From an uncultured Oscillospiraceae bacterium (GTDB taxonomy: Bacteria > Bacillota > Clostridia > Oscillospirales > Oscillospiraceae): 64,000 nucleotides of DNA. Where the stretch lies: the NCBI GenBank assembly GCA_949841355.1, contig CATKZP010000011.1:1-64000 (forward strand). The letters run 5' to 3'. Position 1 is the first letter of the stretch. Each line of letters begins with the position of its first letter. Below are positions 47,994 to 57,229 of the stretch, in pieces. Position numbers and translations under genes: made by a program. The notes under the pieces were generated by a model that was not told the DNA's origin, did no database searches, and worked only from the letters and a program-made list of their open reading frames with translations.

Positions 47994-48503
47994 ATGGAAA
48001 AAAACATCGTTCTCATCGGCATGATGGGCAGCGGCAAGACCACCGTGGGCCGCCTGCTGGCCCGGCGGCTGGGCCGGGAGCTGGCGGACACCGACGCCCT
48101 CATTGAGCAGCGGACGGGCCGCTCCATCCCGGACATTTTCGCCCGGGACGGGGAGCCCGCCTTCCGGGCGCTGGAGCTGGAGCTGTGCCGGGAGCTGTCC
48201 GGGCGGGAGGGGCTGGTGATTGCCTGCGGCGGCGGCCTGCCCATGCAGGAGGAGGCCATCGCCGCCCTGAAGGAAAACGGCCTGGTGTTCTGGCTGGACC
48301 GGGACCCGGGGGAGACCTACGGCGGGCTGGACGTGTCCGGCCGCCCCCTGGCCCAGGGGGGACGGGAGGAGTTCTTGGAGCGTTACGCCCGCCGATCCCC
48401 CATCTACCGCCGCTGGGCGGACTTTATCCTGGTGAGGCCGGAAAGCCCCGAATACGCGCAGAGCCGCATTTTCACCATCTACACGGAGGTGTGCCAAGCA
48501 TGA
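47994..48503 (+). CDS. aroK: Shikimate kinase
   Basis: Phosphorylates shikimate at O3; 169 residues. P-loop IGMMGSGKTTVGRLLARRLG at residue 8, shikimate-binding DTDALIEQRTGRSI, ACGGGLPM near 80, the LID arginine region SGRPLAQ near 117. GGGAGGGG precedes ATG 47994. The stop overlaps the aroQ start (ATGA). Confidence 0.95.
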   Translation: MEKNIVLIGMMGSGKTTVGRLLARRLGRELADTDALIEQRTGRSIPDIFARDGEPAFRALELELCRELSGREGLVIACGGGLPMQEEAIAALKENGLVFWLDRDPGETYGGLDVSGRPLAQGGREEFLERYARRSPIYRRWADFILVRPESPEYAQSRIFTIYTEVCQA

Positions 48504-48931
48504 AATTCCTCGTCATCAACGGCCCCAACCTGAACCTGCTGGGCAGGCGGGAGCCGGGCATTTACGGCGATCAGAGCTACGAGGCGCTGTGCGCCCGCAT
48601 ACAGGACCACGCCGCCGCCCACGGCTCCACGGCCTGCTGCTTCCAGTCCAACCACGAGGGGGCCATCATCGACGCCATCCACGAGGCCGACGGGGCGTAC
48701 GACGCCATCGTCATCAACCCCGGGGCCTACACCCACTACAGCTACGCTATTCTGGACGCGCTCAAGGCGGTGGACGTGCCCGCCTATGAGGTGCACATCA
48801 GCCATATCGACCAGCGGGAGCCCTTCCGGGCCGTCTCCGTCACCGCCCCCGCCTGCGTGGGCCAGCTGTACGGCCATGGCTTCGACGGCTACCTGATGGC
48901 CATGGACTATTTTTTGGAGGGCGGAGCATGA
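48500..48931 (+). CDS. aroQ: 3-dehydroquinate dehydratase, type II
   Basis: Third pathway enzyme; 143 residues, the usual length of the dodecameric type II enzyme. FLVINGPNLNLLGRREPGIYG contains the catalytic Tyr of the flexible loop; FQSNHEGAIIDAIH, INPGAYTHYSYAI and YEVHISHIDQREPFR (catalytic His) follow. Coupled to aroK and aroE by four-base overlaps. Confidence 0.97.
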   Translation: MKFLVINGPNLNLLGRREPGIYGDQSYEALCARIQDHAAAHGSTACCFQSNHEGAIIDAIHEADGAYDAIVINPGAYTHYSYAILDALKAVDVPAYEVHISHIDQREPFRAVSVTAPACVGQLYGHGFDGYLMAMDYFLEGGA

Positions 48932-49773
48932 AGCTGCAAATCATCGGAGACCCGGTGCTCCACTCCAAATCCCCCGTCATCCAGGGGGCCATGCTGGCGG
49001 CGCTGGGGCTGGACGCGCCCTATACCCGCCGGCTGGTGCGCCGGGGAGAGCTGCCCCGGTACTTGGAGTGGGCCAGGGAGAACGGCGTCACCGGCTTCAA
49101 CGCCACCATGCCCCACAAGGAGGACCTGATCCCCCTGCTGGACGGGGTGGACCCCGCCGCCCGGACCATGGGGGCGGTGAACACCGTCTGCCTGCGGGAG
49201 GGGAAGTGGCTGGGCTTCAACACCGACGGGGCCGGGGCGGTGGAGGCGCTGGGCAGCGGGCTGAATCTGGACCCGGCGGGGCTCACCATCACCCTGCTGG
49301 GGGCGGGAGGGGCGGCCAAGGCGGTGGCCCTGGCCCTGTCCGCCGCGGGGGCGGAGCGGGTGCTGGTCTGCAACCGAACCCCGGCCCGGGCGGAGGAGCT
49401 CTGCGCCCAGGACCCGCTGGGGCGGCTGTCCCCCCACCCCTTCGGTGGGGACGCCCTGAGCCGCTGCGCGGCGCGGTCCCAGCTGCTGGTGAACTGCACC
49501 AACCTGGGCATGGCGGGCTGCCCCCACCAGTTTGAGGACTTCGCCTTTTTGGATGCCCTGCCCGCCGGGGCCGGGGTGTTTGACCTCATCTACCACCCAG
49601 CGCGGACCGAGCTGCTGGCCCAGGCAGAGCGCCGGGGGCTGCGTACGCTGAACGGCCTGCCCATGCTGGTGAACCAGGCGGTGCTGGCGCTGGAGCGCTT
49701 CCTGGACCGGCCGCTGGACCGGAAGGCCATGGCGGAGGCGGCGGCCAGCGCCCTGCGGGGGGAGGAAGCATGA
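48928..49773 (+). CDS. aroE: Shikimate dehydrogenase
   Basis: NADPH-dependent reduction of 3-dehydroshikimate to shikimate; 281 residues. HSKSPVIQGAMLAALGL near residue 13, FNATMPHKEDLIPLLD with the catalytic Lys near 65, NTDGAGAVEAL near 95, Rossmann GAGGAAKAVALAL near 125, and VNCTNLGM near 190. The start overlaps the aroQ stop and the stop overlaps the hydrolase start. Confidence 0.96.
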   Translation: MKLQIIGDPVLHSKSPVIQGAMLAALGLDAPYTRRLVRRGELPRYLEWARENGVTGFNATMPHKEDLIPLLDGVDPAARTMGAVNTVCLREGKWLGFNTDGAGAVEALGSGLNLDPAGLTITLLGAGGAAKAVALALSAAGAERVLVCNRTPARAEELCAQDPLGRLSPHPFGGDALSRCAARSQLLVNCTNLGMAGCPHQFEDFAFLDALPAGAGVFDLIYHPARTELLAQAERRGLRTLNGLPMLVNQAVLALERFLDRPLDRKAMAEAAASALRGEEA

Positions 49774-50711
49774 AAAAAGTACTCAAAATCCTGGCGGCCA
49801 TGGGCGGGGTTCTGGTGCTGCTGCTGGCCGCATGTACGCTCAATCACCGCATTCAGCTGAAACGGGAGGAGCCGCTTTGCTCTCCCTTCACCAAGCTGGT
49901 CACGGTGGACGGCGCGCGGATGAGCGTCTATGTGGAGGGCGGGGGAGAGCATACCCTGGTATTGATGTCGGGCAGCGGCACCTGCTCCCCTGTCCTGGAT
50001 TTCAAGGCGCTGTACTCCCAGCTCACCAATGCGTATCAAATCGCGGTGGTGGAAAAGTTCGGCTACGGGTTCAGCGACATCACCAATAAGAGCCGGGACA
50101 TTGACACCCTGCTGGAACACACCCGGACCGCCCTGGCGCAGGCGGGACTGGAACCGCCCTATGTCCTGTGCCCCCACTCCATGTCCGGGATCGAGGCGGT
50201 ATACTGGGCGCAGCAGTACCCCGATGAGGTGCAGGCCATCATCGGCCTGGACATGTCCACCCCCGCGGCCTATGGGGAAATGACAATCAGCGGACCGCTG
50301 CTGCAAGCGCTGCAATTGGGCGGGGCTGTGGGGCTGACCCGGTTCATTCCCGGCCTTTCGGACAGCGCCGCCATCCGGAGCGGAGCGCTGTCCCAGGACG
50401 AGCAGGCCATCTACCGCGCCATCTTTTACCGCCGCACCATGACCCGTGATATGGTCAATGAGGCCCTGTGCGTCAAGGATAACGCGGAGACCGTGGCCGG
50501 AGGCGGAATACCGCAGATCCCGTTCCTGCTGTTTTGCTCCGACGGAAGCGGCGGCAGCGGGTTTTCAAAGGAGGACTGGCGGGCCATTCAGGCCGGATTC
50601 GCGGCGGAATGCGGGGATGCGCGGGTAATCGAGCTGGACTGCGGCCACTATGTCCACGATTTTGAATATAAGCGGATTGCGGCGGAAATAAAAGATTTCC
50701 TCAACAAATAA
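49770..50711 (+). CDS. Putative alpha/beta-hydrolase lipoprotein
   Basis: A 313-residue alpha/beta-hydrolase. The N-terminus KKVLKILAAMGGVLVLLLAAC is a signal peptide ending in a lipobox (LAAC, Cys22), so the mature protein is probably anchored on the outer face of the membrane. The nucleophile elbow reads CPHSMSGIEA (HxSxG rather than GxSxG), the acid is likely in the FCSDGSG region, and the catalytic His is in LDCGHYVHDF. Substrate unknown. Coupled to aroE by ATGA. Its role in the aro operon is unclear; it may be a later insertion. Confidence 0.8.
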   Translation: MKKVLKILAAMGGVLVLLLAACTLNHRIQLKREEPLCSPFTKLVTVDGARMSVYVEGGGEHTLVLMSGSGTCSPVLDFKALYSQLTNAYQIAVVEKFGYGFSDITNKSRDIDTLLEHTRTALAQAGLEPPYVLCPHSMSGIEAVYWAQQYPDEVQAIIGLDMSTPAAYGEMTISGPLLQALQLGGAVGLTRFIPGLSDSAAIRSGALSQDEQAIYRAIFYRRTMTRDMVNEALCVKDNAETVAGGGIPQIPFLLFCSDGSGGSGFSKEDWRAIQAGFAAECGDARVIELDCGHYVHDFEYKRIAAEIKDFLNK

Positions 50712-50721
50712 GGAGACGGCT

Positions 50722-51570
50722 ATGGAGCTTTTTGCCAACGCGAAAATCAACCTCACCCTGGATATCCTGCGCAAGCGGGAGGACGGCTACCACGACCTTC
50801 AGATGGTGATGCAGTCCGTCACCCTGGCGGACGAGCTCACCGTCACCCCGGCGAAGGGGGCGCAGGGAGAGGCGGTGAGTGATCTGCACTTCCTGCCCAC
50901 CGGGGGGAAGAACCTGGCCCAGATGGCCGCCGCCGCCTTCCGGCAGGCCGCGGGGACGGGGGGAGAGGTGGATGTGTCCATCCGCAAGCATATCCCGGTG
51001 TGCGCGGGGCTGGCCGGAGGCAGCGCCGACGCCGCCGCCGTGCTCGTCGCCATGAACGAGCTGAGCGGGGCGGGGCTGTCCCCGGAGGAGCTGGCCAGGA
51101 TCGGGGAGCGGGTGGGGTCCGACGTGCCCTTCTGCGTGGCCGGGGGCACCGCCCTGGCGGAGGGCAGGGGAGAGCGGCTCACCCCGCTGCCCCCCCTGCC
51201 GCCCTGCCATATCGTCATCTGCAAGCCCCCCTTTTCCATCTCCACCCCCCAGCTGTTCTCCCGGGTGAACGTGCGCAGGATCGTGCGCCGCCCGGATACC
51301 GCCGGCATGACCGCCGCCCTGGAGGCCGGGGACCTGGCCGGGGTGGCCCGGCGGATGTATAACGTGTTCGAGGACGTGCTGGAGCCCCGCCGGCTGGCCG
51401 CGATCCGGGAGATCGAGGGGGTGCTCATCGACTGCGGGGCGCTGGGGGCGTCCATGTCGGGCAGCGGGCCGTCGGTGTTCGGGGTGTTCCACAGCGAGCG
51501 GCAGGCCCAGGAGGCCAAGGCCCGGCTGGAGGAGAGCTGGCGGGACGTGTTCCTGTGCGGGCCCCGGTAA
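50722..51570 (+). CDS. ispE: 4-diphosphocytidyl-2-C-methyl-D-erythritol kinase
   Basis: GHMP kinase of the MEP isoprenoid pathway; 282 residues. FANAKINLTLDILRKREDGYHDL at the N-terminus, ATP-binding VCAGLAGGSADAAAV near residue 95, SDVPFCVAGGTALAEGRGE near 133, and the C-terminal GASMSGSGPSVFGVF. Last gene of the aro operon by spacing (ten bp after the hydrolase, AAGGAG site). Confidence 0.95.
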   Translation: MELFANAKINLTLDILRKREDGYHDLQMVMQSVTLADELTVTPAKGAQGEAVSDLHFLPTGGKNLAQMAAAAFRQAAGTGGEVDVSIRKHIPVCAGLAGGSADAAAVLVAMNELSGAGLSPEELARIGERVGSDVPFCVAGGTALAEGRGERLTPLPPLPPCHIVICKPPFSISTPQLFSRVNVRRIVRRPDTAGMTAALEAGDLAGVARRMYNVFEDVLEPRRLAAIREIEGVLIDCGALGASMSGSGPSVFGVFHSERQAQEAKARLEESWRDVFLCGPR

Positions 51571-51584
51571 ATGTTCCACCGGGG

Positions 51585-51613
51585 GTATAAAATAAAAAAA
51601 CGCCGTCCATACT
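51585..51613 (+). promoter_or_regulatory. Candidate sigma-F promoter of spoIIR
   Basis: GTATA (51585-51589), 15-bp spacer, GTCCATACT (51605-51613). It fits the sigma-F pattern GYATA - GGNNANANT at all informative positions but one. spoIIR is a sigma-F gene in B. subtilis. Confidence 0.4.
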
Positions 51614-51667
51614 GTGCCCATAACGCCCCGCAAAGGGGAATTCAGGTACATAGGACGGTGTTTTTTT
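51594..51667. terminator. Long-loop inverted repeat between ispE and spoIIR
   Basis: AAAAAACGCCGTCC at the left pairs with GGACGGTGTTTTTT at the right (one mismatch), with an inner CCCC-GCAAA-GGGG stem. The T run just before the spoIIR ATG suggests it ends the aro operon while forming the spoIIR leader. Confidence 0.55.
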
Positions 51668-52300
51668 ATGACTTCTGCTTCTGCAAACAGGCTGCGCCGC
51701 TGGGAGGCGGCTTTGCTGCTGGCCTTCGGGCTGACCCTCACCGCCGGGGTATGGGCGGGGGCCAGCGAGTCGTCGCTGGCCAACCGGGTGCTGCGCCTGC
51801 ATGTGGTGGCCAACTCCGACTCGCAGGGCGACCAGGCCCGGAAGCTGCTGGTGCGGGACGCGGTGCTGGCTCGGGCCGCCGCCGTGCTGGACGGCGTGGA
51901 CGGCCGGGAGCAGGCGGAGGCCCTGCTGGCGCCCCGTCTGGACGAGCTGGCCCAGGCGGGGGCGGACGCCCTGGCCCGGACCGGAAATTACGACCCGGTG
52001 TCCGTCACCCTGGCCGACCAGTGGTTCCCCACCAAGGAGTACGACGGCTTTTCCCTCCCGGCGGGGCGGTACCGGGCGCTGCGGGTGACCATCGGGGCGG
52101 GGGAGGGCCGCAACTGGTGGTGCGTGGTGTTCCCGCCGCTGTGCCTGGCCTCGGTGGCGGAGCAGAGCGTGGAGAGCGCCGCCGAGGGCGTGCTGTCTGA
52201 GGATCAGGTGTCGCTCATCACCGGGCAGGACGGGGGATATGTGCTCAAATTCCGCCTCATCGAGTGGTGGGGGGAGCTGGTGAAGGGGCTGGGAGGGTGA
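51668..52300 (+). CDS. spoIIR: Stage II sporulation protein R
   Basis: Forespore-made secreted signal that triggers SpoIIGA processing of pro-sigma-E in the mother cell. 210 residues with a signal-like helix at residues 13-31 (AALLLAFGLTLTAGVWAG). Conserved LRLHVVANSDSQGDQARKLLVRDAVL, then YRALRVTIGAGEGRNWWCVVFPPLC. Start taken at ATG 51668 with a modest AGGACGG site. Convergent with spoIIE, stops only 13 bp apart. Confidence 0.93.
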   Translation: MTSASANRLRRWEAALLLAFGLTLTAGVWAGASESSLANRVLRLHVVANSDSQGDQARKLLVRDAVLARAAAVLDGVDGREQAEALLAPRLDELAQAGADALARTGNYDPVSVTLADQWFPTKEYDGFSLPAGRYRALRVTIGAGEGRNWWCVVFPPLCLASVAEQSVESAAEGVLSEDQVSLITGQDGGYVLKFRLIEWWGELVKGLGG

Positions 52301-52313
52301 CCTCCCGGCCTTT

Positions 52314-54632
52314 TCATTTGCGCACGTCCAGCTTGATGGCGATGACGGTGCGGTCGTCCCCGCTGCCCGAGCGCAGGCCGCTCTCCTGAAGGACCTGGGC
52401 CGCCAGGGCCTGGGGGGAGAGGCCGTCGAAGGCGCCGAGCAGATTGCGCAGCCAGCGGTCGTCCTTGCCGGTGGTCACCCCGTCGCTCACCAGCAGCACG
52501 CAGTCCCCGGCGTCCAGGGACAGAGGGAAGGCGTCCGGCGCGGACAGCGCCCCCGCCGCCACCCCCGCCGGGAGAGACTCGCCGGACAGCCGCTCCACCG
52601 CGCCGCCCCGGCGCAGGTAGGTGGGGGCCGCCCCCAGCTTGTATACCGCGCTTTTGCCGCTGAACAGGTCGATTTGCAGCAGGTCCACCGTGGTAAAGCC
52701 GCCCTCCTCCTCCCCCCGGAGGGCCAGGGCCTCCCCCACGGTGGTCAGGGCCTCCTCGGGGGGCAGTCCCGCGCGGAGAAACTTTTCCAGCAGGCGCAGG
52801 GCGTTCTCGCTGTCCTCCCGGGCGGCGGGGCCGCTGCCCATGCCGTCGCACAGCAGGAAGTTCAGCCTGCCCGCGTCGTCCTTGAACCACACCCCCGCGT
52901 CGCCGCTCATGGACTGGCCCGCCCGGTCCGCCCCGGCCACCCCGGCGACGGCCATCAGCGGCTCCTTCTGGGTCAGATGGGCGCGGCCGCGCTGGCTGTC
53001 CGCGTCCCGCAGGGGACAGCCCAGAATGGCGCTCAGCCGCCCGATCTCCCCCTCGCGGCTGAGCTGCTCCGCCCCCTGGCCCTCCACCTCCAATTGCAGG
53101 TGGCCGTACTGGTCGGGGTACACCGTCACCCGGCCCTCCAGCCCCAGAGCGGCCAGGCGCTGCTTCACCAGGCGCTGGCGGCGCACGTCCACCGCGGGCT
53201 CCTGGGCCAGCTCCGCCGCCGTCCGGTCCAGCAGCGCGGCCATATGGCTGTACTGGGCGCACACCGCCGCCCGGCTCTCCCGCACCCGGCTGTCGTACCG
53301 GCGGCGGCTGAGCAGGGCGGACAGCTCCCCGTTGGCGGCCACCAGGAAGGTCTCAAAGCGGATGCAGCGGCTGGAGAAGTGGGGCGGGAAGTCCTCCAGC
53401 GCCCCCGCGCCCCGGTCCAGCATGGGGGTGAGGGCGTCGGCCAGGGCGGTTTTGGTCACCTGATACTCCCGCTGCCAGCAGCGCTCCTTCTGCTTGCACT
53501 TGACGCACACACGGTCCGCCGCCCGGTCGAAGATGCGGGCGGCGTCCCCGTCGTTGGGGACGGCGGGGGCCTGAAACGCCCCGCGCAACCCCCCCGCCAC
53601 CGCCCGGAAGGCCTCGGCGGTCTGCTTGAGGCGGCCGGCGGCGAATTTGCGGGCGTGGAGGCTCTCCTCCTCCGGCTCTTCCTGGCGCAGCAGGGCGGCC
53701 AGGCGGCGCAGCAGCTTGTCCGGCAGCAGCAGGAACACCGCCGTTCCCGCCGCCAGCTCCCAGGCGAAGGCGTCCCCGGGGCCCAGGTCCCAGGTCCACA
53801 GGATGGCGGCCGCGCCGCTCAGGGCGTAAGCGGCGGCGCACATCAGGCGGCTCTGCCGGACGAATATGCCCGCCACCAGCCCGGGCAGGGCGTAGGCCAG
53901 GATGTACCAGGTGGGCGCTCCGGCGGAAAAGCCCATGGCCAGCCCGGACACCACCCCCGCCGCCGCCCCCAGGCCCACGCCGCCCTTCCACGCGGCGATG
54001 AGCACGATGGGCACGCACAAAACCCGGCCCAGGGAATACTCCCCCGCCACCGCCACCCGGGTGAGGGTCATCATCAGCGTGGCGCACAGGGTGACCGCCC
54101 CCGCCAGCCGGGGCAGGCCGATCTCCCCGCCGGGGCGGTATTTTTCCCAGAGGTCGAAGGCCTGCCGGTAGAGATAAACCGTCCCTCCGGTGAGGACCAC
54201 CTCGGTGAGAAAGCCCACCACCGCGCCCCGCCCCCAGCCGGCGGCGGACTGGTAGACAAAGCCCACCATGCCGTTGAGGGCGGCCGCCGCCGCGGGCATG
54301 AACCAGGGCCGGTGGTACAGCTCAAATTCCCCCATGGCCAGGGCCACGGCGTATATCATCATGGCCGCGGCGATGTAGCGCAGCCCCTCCAGCACCCCCC
54401 GGAAGGACAGGTAGCCCAGAGTCGCGCCCAAAAGAGCCGCCAGCCCCTCCGCCCCCGGCGGGCACACCGCCACCAGGGACAGGGCGAACAGGGAGTGCCC
54501 CCCCATCAGCTCCGCCCCCGCCAGCACCGCCGTGAGCAGGAAGCGCATCCCGCAGTCGGACAGCTTCATCACCGTGGGCACGGACAGCTGCCGCCTCTTC
54601 TTTTCCCGCCTGGTCCCTTCGTTTGCCGTCAT
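52314..54632 (-). CDS. spoIIE: Stage II sporulation protein E (SpoIIE phosphatase)
   Basis: PP2C-type phosphatase that dephosphorylates SpoIIAA to release sigma-F and also acts at the polar septum. 772 residues: about ten membrane helices in residues 25-300, a central coiled region with C-x-x-C..C residues (CVKCKQKERCW), and the C-terminal phosphatase (SGDAGVWFKDDAGRLNFLLCDGMGSGPAA, FTTVDLLQIDL, LVSDGVTTG, GDDRTVIAIKL) with the metal-binding aspartates. GGAGGGATG precedes ATG. A TATAAT-like -10 lies near 54700 on the minus strand; no clear Spo0A box was seen. Confidence 0.95.
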   Translation of the reverse strand: MTANEGTRREKKRRQLSVPTVMKLSDCGMRFLLTAVLAGAELMGGHSLFALSLVAVCPPGAEGLAALLGATLGYLSFRGVLEGLRYIAAAMMIYAVALAMGEFELYHRPWFMPAAAAALNGMVGFVYQSAAGWGRGAVVGFLTEVVLTGGTVYLYRQAFDLWEKYRPGGEIGLPRLAGAVTLCATLMMTLTRVAVAGEYSLGRVLCVPIVLIAAWKGGVGLGAAAGVVSGLAMGFSAGAPTWYILAYALPGLVAGIFVRQSRLMCAAAYALSGAAAILWTWDLGPGDAFAWELAAGTAVFLLLPDKLLRRLAALLRQEEPEEESLHARKFAAGRLKQTAEAFRAVAGGLRGAFQAPAVPNDGDAARIFDRAADRVCVKCKQKERCWQREYQVTKTALADALTPMLDRGAGALEDFPPHFSSRCIRFETFLVAANGELSALLSRRRYDSRVRESRAAVCAQYSHMAALLDRTAAELAQEPAVDVRRQRLVKQRLAALGLEGRVTVYPDQYGHLQLEVEGQGAEQLSREGEIGRLSAILGCPLRDADSQRGRAHLTQKEPLMAVAGVAGADRAGQSMSGDAGVWFKDDAGRLNFLLCDGMGSGPAAREDSENALRLLEKFLRAGLPPEEALTTVGEALALRGEEEGGFTTVDLLQIDLFSGKSAVYKLGAAPTYLRRGGAVERLSGESLPAGVAAGALSAPDAFPLSLDAGDCVLLVSDGVTTGKDDRWLRNLLGAFDGLSPQALAAQVLQESGLRSGSGDDRTVIAIKLDVRK

Positions 54633-54734
54633 GGTCCATCCCTCCGTGGTGAAATCATCGGTATAAGGCCCCCAGATTATGGAAACCTAATTCATTATAA
54701 AATGCCCGCTACAAAAAGCCGGTCGGAACCTGTC

Positions 54735-54763
54735 TTGCCTTTTGGGGCGTAATTTGGTATGAT
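54735..54763 (+). promoter_or_regulatory. Promoter of dusB
   Basis: TTGCCT (54735-54740), 17-bp spacer, TATGAT (54758-54763), ~34 bp before dusB. Confidence 0.75.
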
Positions 54764-54796
54764 ATGGGGTAAATTTACGAAGCGGGAGCGGAACCC

Positions 54797-55798
54797 ATGA
54801 AAATCGGCAATGTGGAAGTGAATACCCGGCTGGCCCTGGGACCCATGGCGGGGGTGAGCGACCTGGCGTTCCGGCAGGTGTGCCGGGAGCGGTCGGGGTG
54901 CTACACCGTGTCTGAGATGGTCAGCGCCAAGGCGCTGTGCTACGGTGACAAAAAGACCCCGGCGCTGCTGAAGCTGGGGGAGGGAGAGCACCCCGCTGCC
55001 GTGCAGATCTTCGGCTGCGACGAGCCCTTTATGGAAAAGGGGGCGGCCCTGGCGCTGGAGCGGTCGGGGGCGGACGTCATCGACATCAATATGGGCTGTC
55101 CCGTCCCCAAGGTGGCCAATTCCGGGGACGGCTCCGCCCTCATGCGCGACCCGGAGAAGGCCGCCCGGGTGGCCGCCGCCGTGGTCCGGGGGGCGGGGGG
55201 GAGGCCCGTCACCGTCAAGTGCCGCCTGGGCTGGGACAAGGGGTCCATCAACTGCGTGGAGTTCGCAAAGCGCATGGAGGGGGCCGGCGTGTCCGCCGTG
55301 GCGGTCCACGGCCGGACAAAGACGCAGATGTACTCCGGCACGGCAAACTGGGACTATATCCGGCAGGTGAAGGAGGCGGTGTCCATCCCGGTGATCGCCA
55401 ATGGGGACGTGTTTTCCGCCAAGGACGCGGTGCGCATTCTCAAGCTCACCGGGGCGGACATGGCCATGGTGGGCCGGGGGGCCTTCGGCAATCCCTGGCT
55501 GCTGGAGCAGTGCGCCGCCGCGCTGGAGGGGCGGGAGGTCCCGCCCCTGCCGCCGCTGGCCGCGCGGATGGACACGGCGGCGGAGCAGTTTGAGCTGGCC
55601 CTCCGGCACAAGGGGGAGAAGATCGCCTGCCTGGAGATGCGCAAGCATCTGGCCTGGTACCTGAAGGGGGTGCCCTACGCCTCCTTCTGGAAGGAGCGGG
55701 CGTGTAAAATCTCCACTGCGGAGGAGTTTGAGCGGGTGGTGTCCGGCATCAAGCGGGATTTGTCCGATCCGGAGGGGACGGATGAGACGGGGGAATAG
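54797..55798 (+). CDS. dusB: tRNA-dihydrouridine synthase (DusB family)
   Basis: FMN enzyme reducing uridines in tRNA to dihydrouridine. 333 residues: [15 protein letters not shown] at the N-terminus, [20 protein letters not shown] with the catalytic Cys near residue 105, [10 protein letters not shown] near 143, [16 protein letters not shown] near 175 and [10 protein letters not shown] near 203. First of three overlapping genes. Confidence 0.94.
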   Translation: MKIGNVEVNTRLALGPMAGVSDLAFRQVCRERSGCYTVSEMVSAKALCYGDKKTPALLKLGEGEHPAAVQIFGCDEPFMEKGAALALERSGADVIDINMGCPVPKVANSGDGSALMRDPEKAARVAAAVVRGAGGRPVTVKCRLGWDKGSINCVEFAKRMEGAGVSAVAVHGRTKTQMYSGTANWDYIRQVKEAVSIPVIANGDVFSAKDAVRILKLTGADMAMVGRGAFGNPWLLEQCAAALEGREVPPLPPLAARMDTAAEQFELALRHKGEKIACLEMRKHLAWYLKGVPYASFWKERACKISTAEEFERVVSGIKRDLSDPEGTDETGE

Positions 55799-56438
55799 GC
55801 GGGCTTCCCCCTCCCTGCGCGCCACCTTCCTGCCGGTGGAGGGGGTGATCTACGCCTGCTTTCTGCTGCTGGACCTGACGGGGCACGGGGACCAGACCGT
55901 CCCCATCAAATACGCGGGCATTGTGCTGTGCCTGGGCTTTTCCCTGCTGGGGGAGGACCGGCTGGTCCCCCTGGCGCTGGCGCTCACCGCCGGGGCGGAC
56001 TGGTTCCTGCTGGTGCGAAACGACTGCTACCCCCTGGGCATCGGCCTGTTTTTGTGCGTCCAGACGGTCTACTTTGTCCGGCTGCGCGCCGCGGGAGCGG
56101 ACGGCGGGTATTTCCTGCGCGCCGCCCTGGCCCTGGGCGGGGGGATGGCGGTATACGCCCTGCATATGGCCTCGCCGGTGAATCTGCTGGCGGCGCTGTA
56201 CTTCTCCCAGCTGCTGGCCAATACCCTGCTGGCCTGGCGCCTGCGGGGCGGGCGCTGGCGGACCTTCGCCCTGGGCCTCACCCTGTTCGTGGGGTGCGAT
56301 GTGTGCGTGGGGCTGTTCAACGTTCTGCCCGCCGGTTCGCGGCTGTATCAGGCCGCGTCCGTGGGGATGTGGCTGTTCTATCTGCCATCCCAGGTGCTCA
56401 TTGCCCTGTCCGCCCTGGCGGAAAAGGAGGAAGCGTGA
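55782..56438 (+). CDS. Multi-pass membrane protein, perhaps YhhN/lysoplasmalogenase-like
   Basis: A 218-residue protein with about seven to eight hydrophobic helices. The pattern [35 protein letters not shown] followed by [16 protein letters not shown] loosely recalls the YhhN/TMEM86 family, which hydrolyses lysoplasmalogens; plasmalogens do occur in anaerobic Clostridia. The match is weak. ATG 55782 behind GGAGGGG lies inside the end of dusB (17-bp overlap), and its stop overlaps the next start. Confidence 0.6.
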   Translation: MRRGNRRASPSLRATFLPVEGVIYACFLLLDLTGHGDQTVPIKYAGIVLCLGFSLLGEDRLVPLALALTAGADWFLLVRNDCYPLGIGLFLCVQTVYFVRLRAAGADGGYFLRAALALGGGMAVYALHMASPVNLLAALYFSQLLANTLLAWRLRGGRWRTFALGLTLFVGCDVCVGLFNVLPAGSRLYQAASVGMWLFYLPSQVLIALSALAEKEEA

Positions 56439-57124
56439 TGAAAACAAGCAAGGTTCTGGCGGTGCTGCTGGCCGCGGCGTCGGCCCTGGCGCTGCTCACG
56501 GGGGCCGTCGCCGTGCCCATCCTGTGCCGCCCCTTTTACTACGCCCACATCGTCCCCCTGGAGCTGGAGGAGCGCACCGGCCTCGCCCGGGAGGAGATCG
56601 AGACCGCCTTCGATGAGATGCTGGACTATTGCCTGGGGCGGACGGAGGACTTCTCCACCGGCGTTCTGCGCTGGTCGGAGAGCGGGAAGAGCCACTTCAC
56701 CGACGTGCGGGGGCTGTTTCTGCTGGACCTGTGGGCGCTGGGAGGCTCCCTATGCGCGCTGGCGGCGCTGGGGACCGTGATGCGGCGGGGAGGGCTCCGG
56801 CCTGCCCTCCTGCTGGGCCGGAAGCCCGCCTTCTGGGCGGGAGCGGGCCTGGGCGGCGTGTTTTTGCTGGTGGGCGCCCTGGCCGCCCTGGACTTCAACC
56901 GGGCCTTCGTCATCTTTCACGCCCTGTTCTTCCCCGGCAAGGACAATTGGATGTTTGACCCGGCCGCCGACCAGATCATCAACATCCTGCCCCAGGAGTA
57001 TTTCCGCAGCTGCGCCCTGCTCATTCTGGGGCTTTTGGTGCTGGGCTGCGGGGCGCTGATGGCCGCCGGTTTGATGGGAACCGGAGGGCGGAAAAAAATT
57101 TTGCACAAAATTAAAAAAACTTAG
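56438..57124 (+). CDS. DUF1461 (TIGR01906) integral membrane protein
   Basis: A 228-residue membrane protein with four helices and a large outer loop. The hallmark FHALFFPGKDNWMFDPAADQIINILPQEYF lies at about residues 155-185, and EMLDYCLG near 65. Family function unknown. Start overlaps the previous stop by one base (TGATG). Its stop codon lies within the lexA operator region. Confidence 0.88.
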   Translation: MKTSKVLAVLLAAASALALLTGAVAVPILCRPFYYAHIVPLELEERTGLAREEIETAFDEMLDYCLGRTEDFSTGVLRWSESGKSHFTDVRGLFLLDLWALGGSLCALAALGTVMRRGGLRPALLLGRKPAFWAGAGLGGVFLLVGALAALDFNRAFVIFHALFFPGKDNWMFDPAADQIINILPQEYFRSCALLILGLLVLGCGALMAAGLMGTGGRKKILHKIKKT

Positions 57125-57162
57125 AACGAACGTTTGACATTTCGAACGACGTGTGGTATAAT
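57124..57162 (+). promoter_or_regulatory. SOS box and promoter of lexA
   Basis: GAACGAACGTTT (57124-57135) fits the Firmicutes LexA box GAAC-N4-GTTY. The -35 TTGACA (57134-57139) overlaps its right half-site, and TATAAT (57157-57162) follows a perfect 17-bp spacer. LexA binding would block this promoter, giving autorepression. Confidence 0.82.
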
Positions 57163-57229
57163 ACCGTCGTGAGCCGGAAATGTATAGCGTCCCACCCGTC
57201 ACGGGACGACTTTGGAAGGAGCTTGCGCT

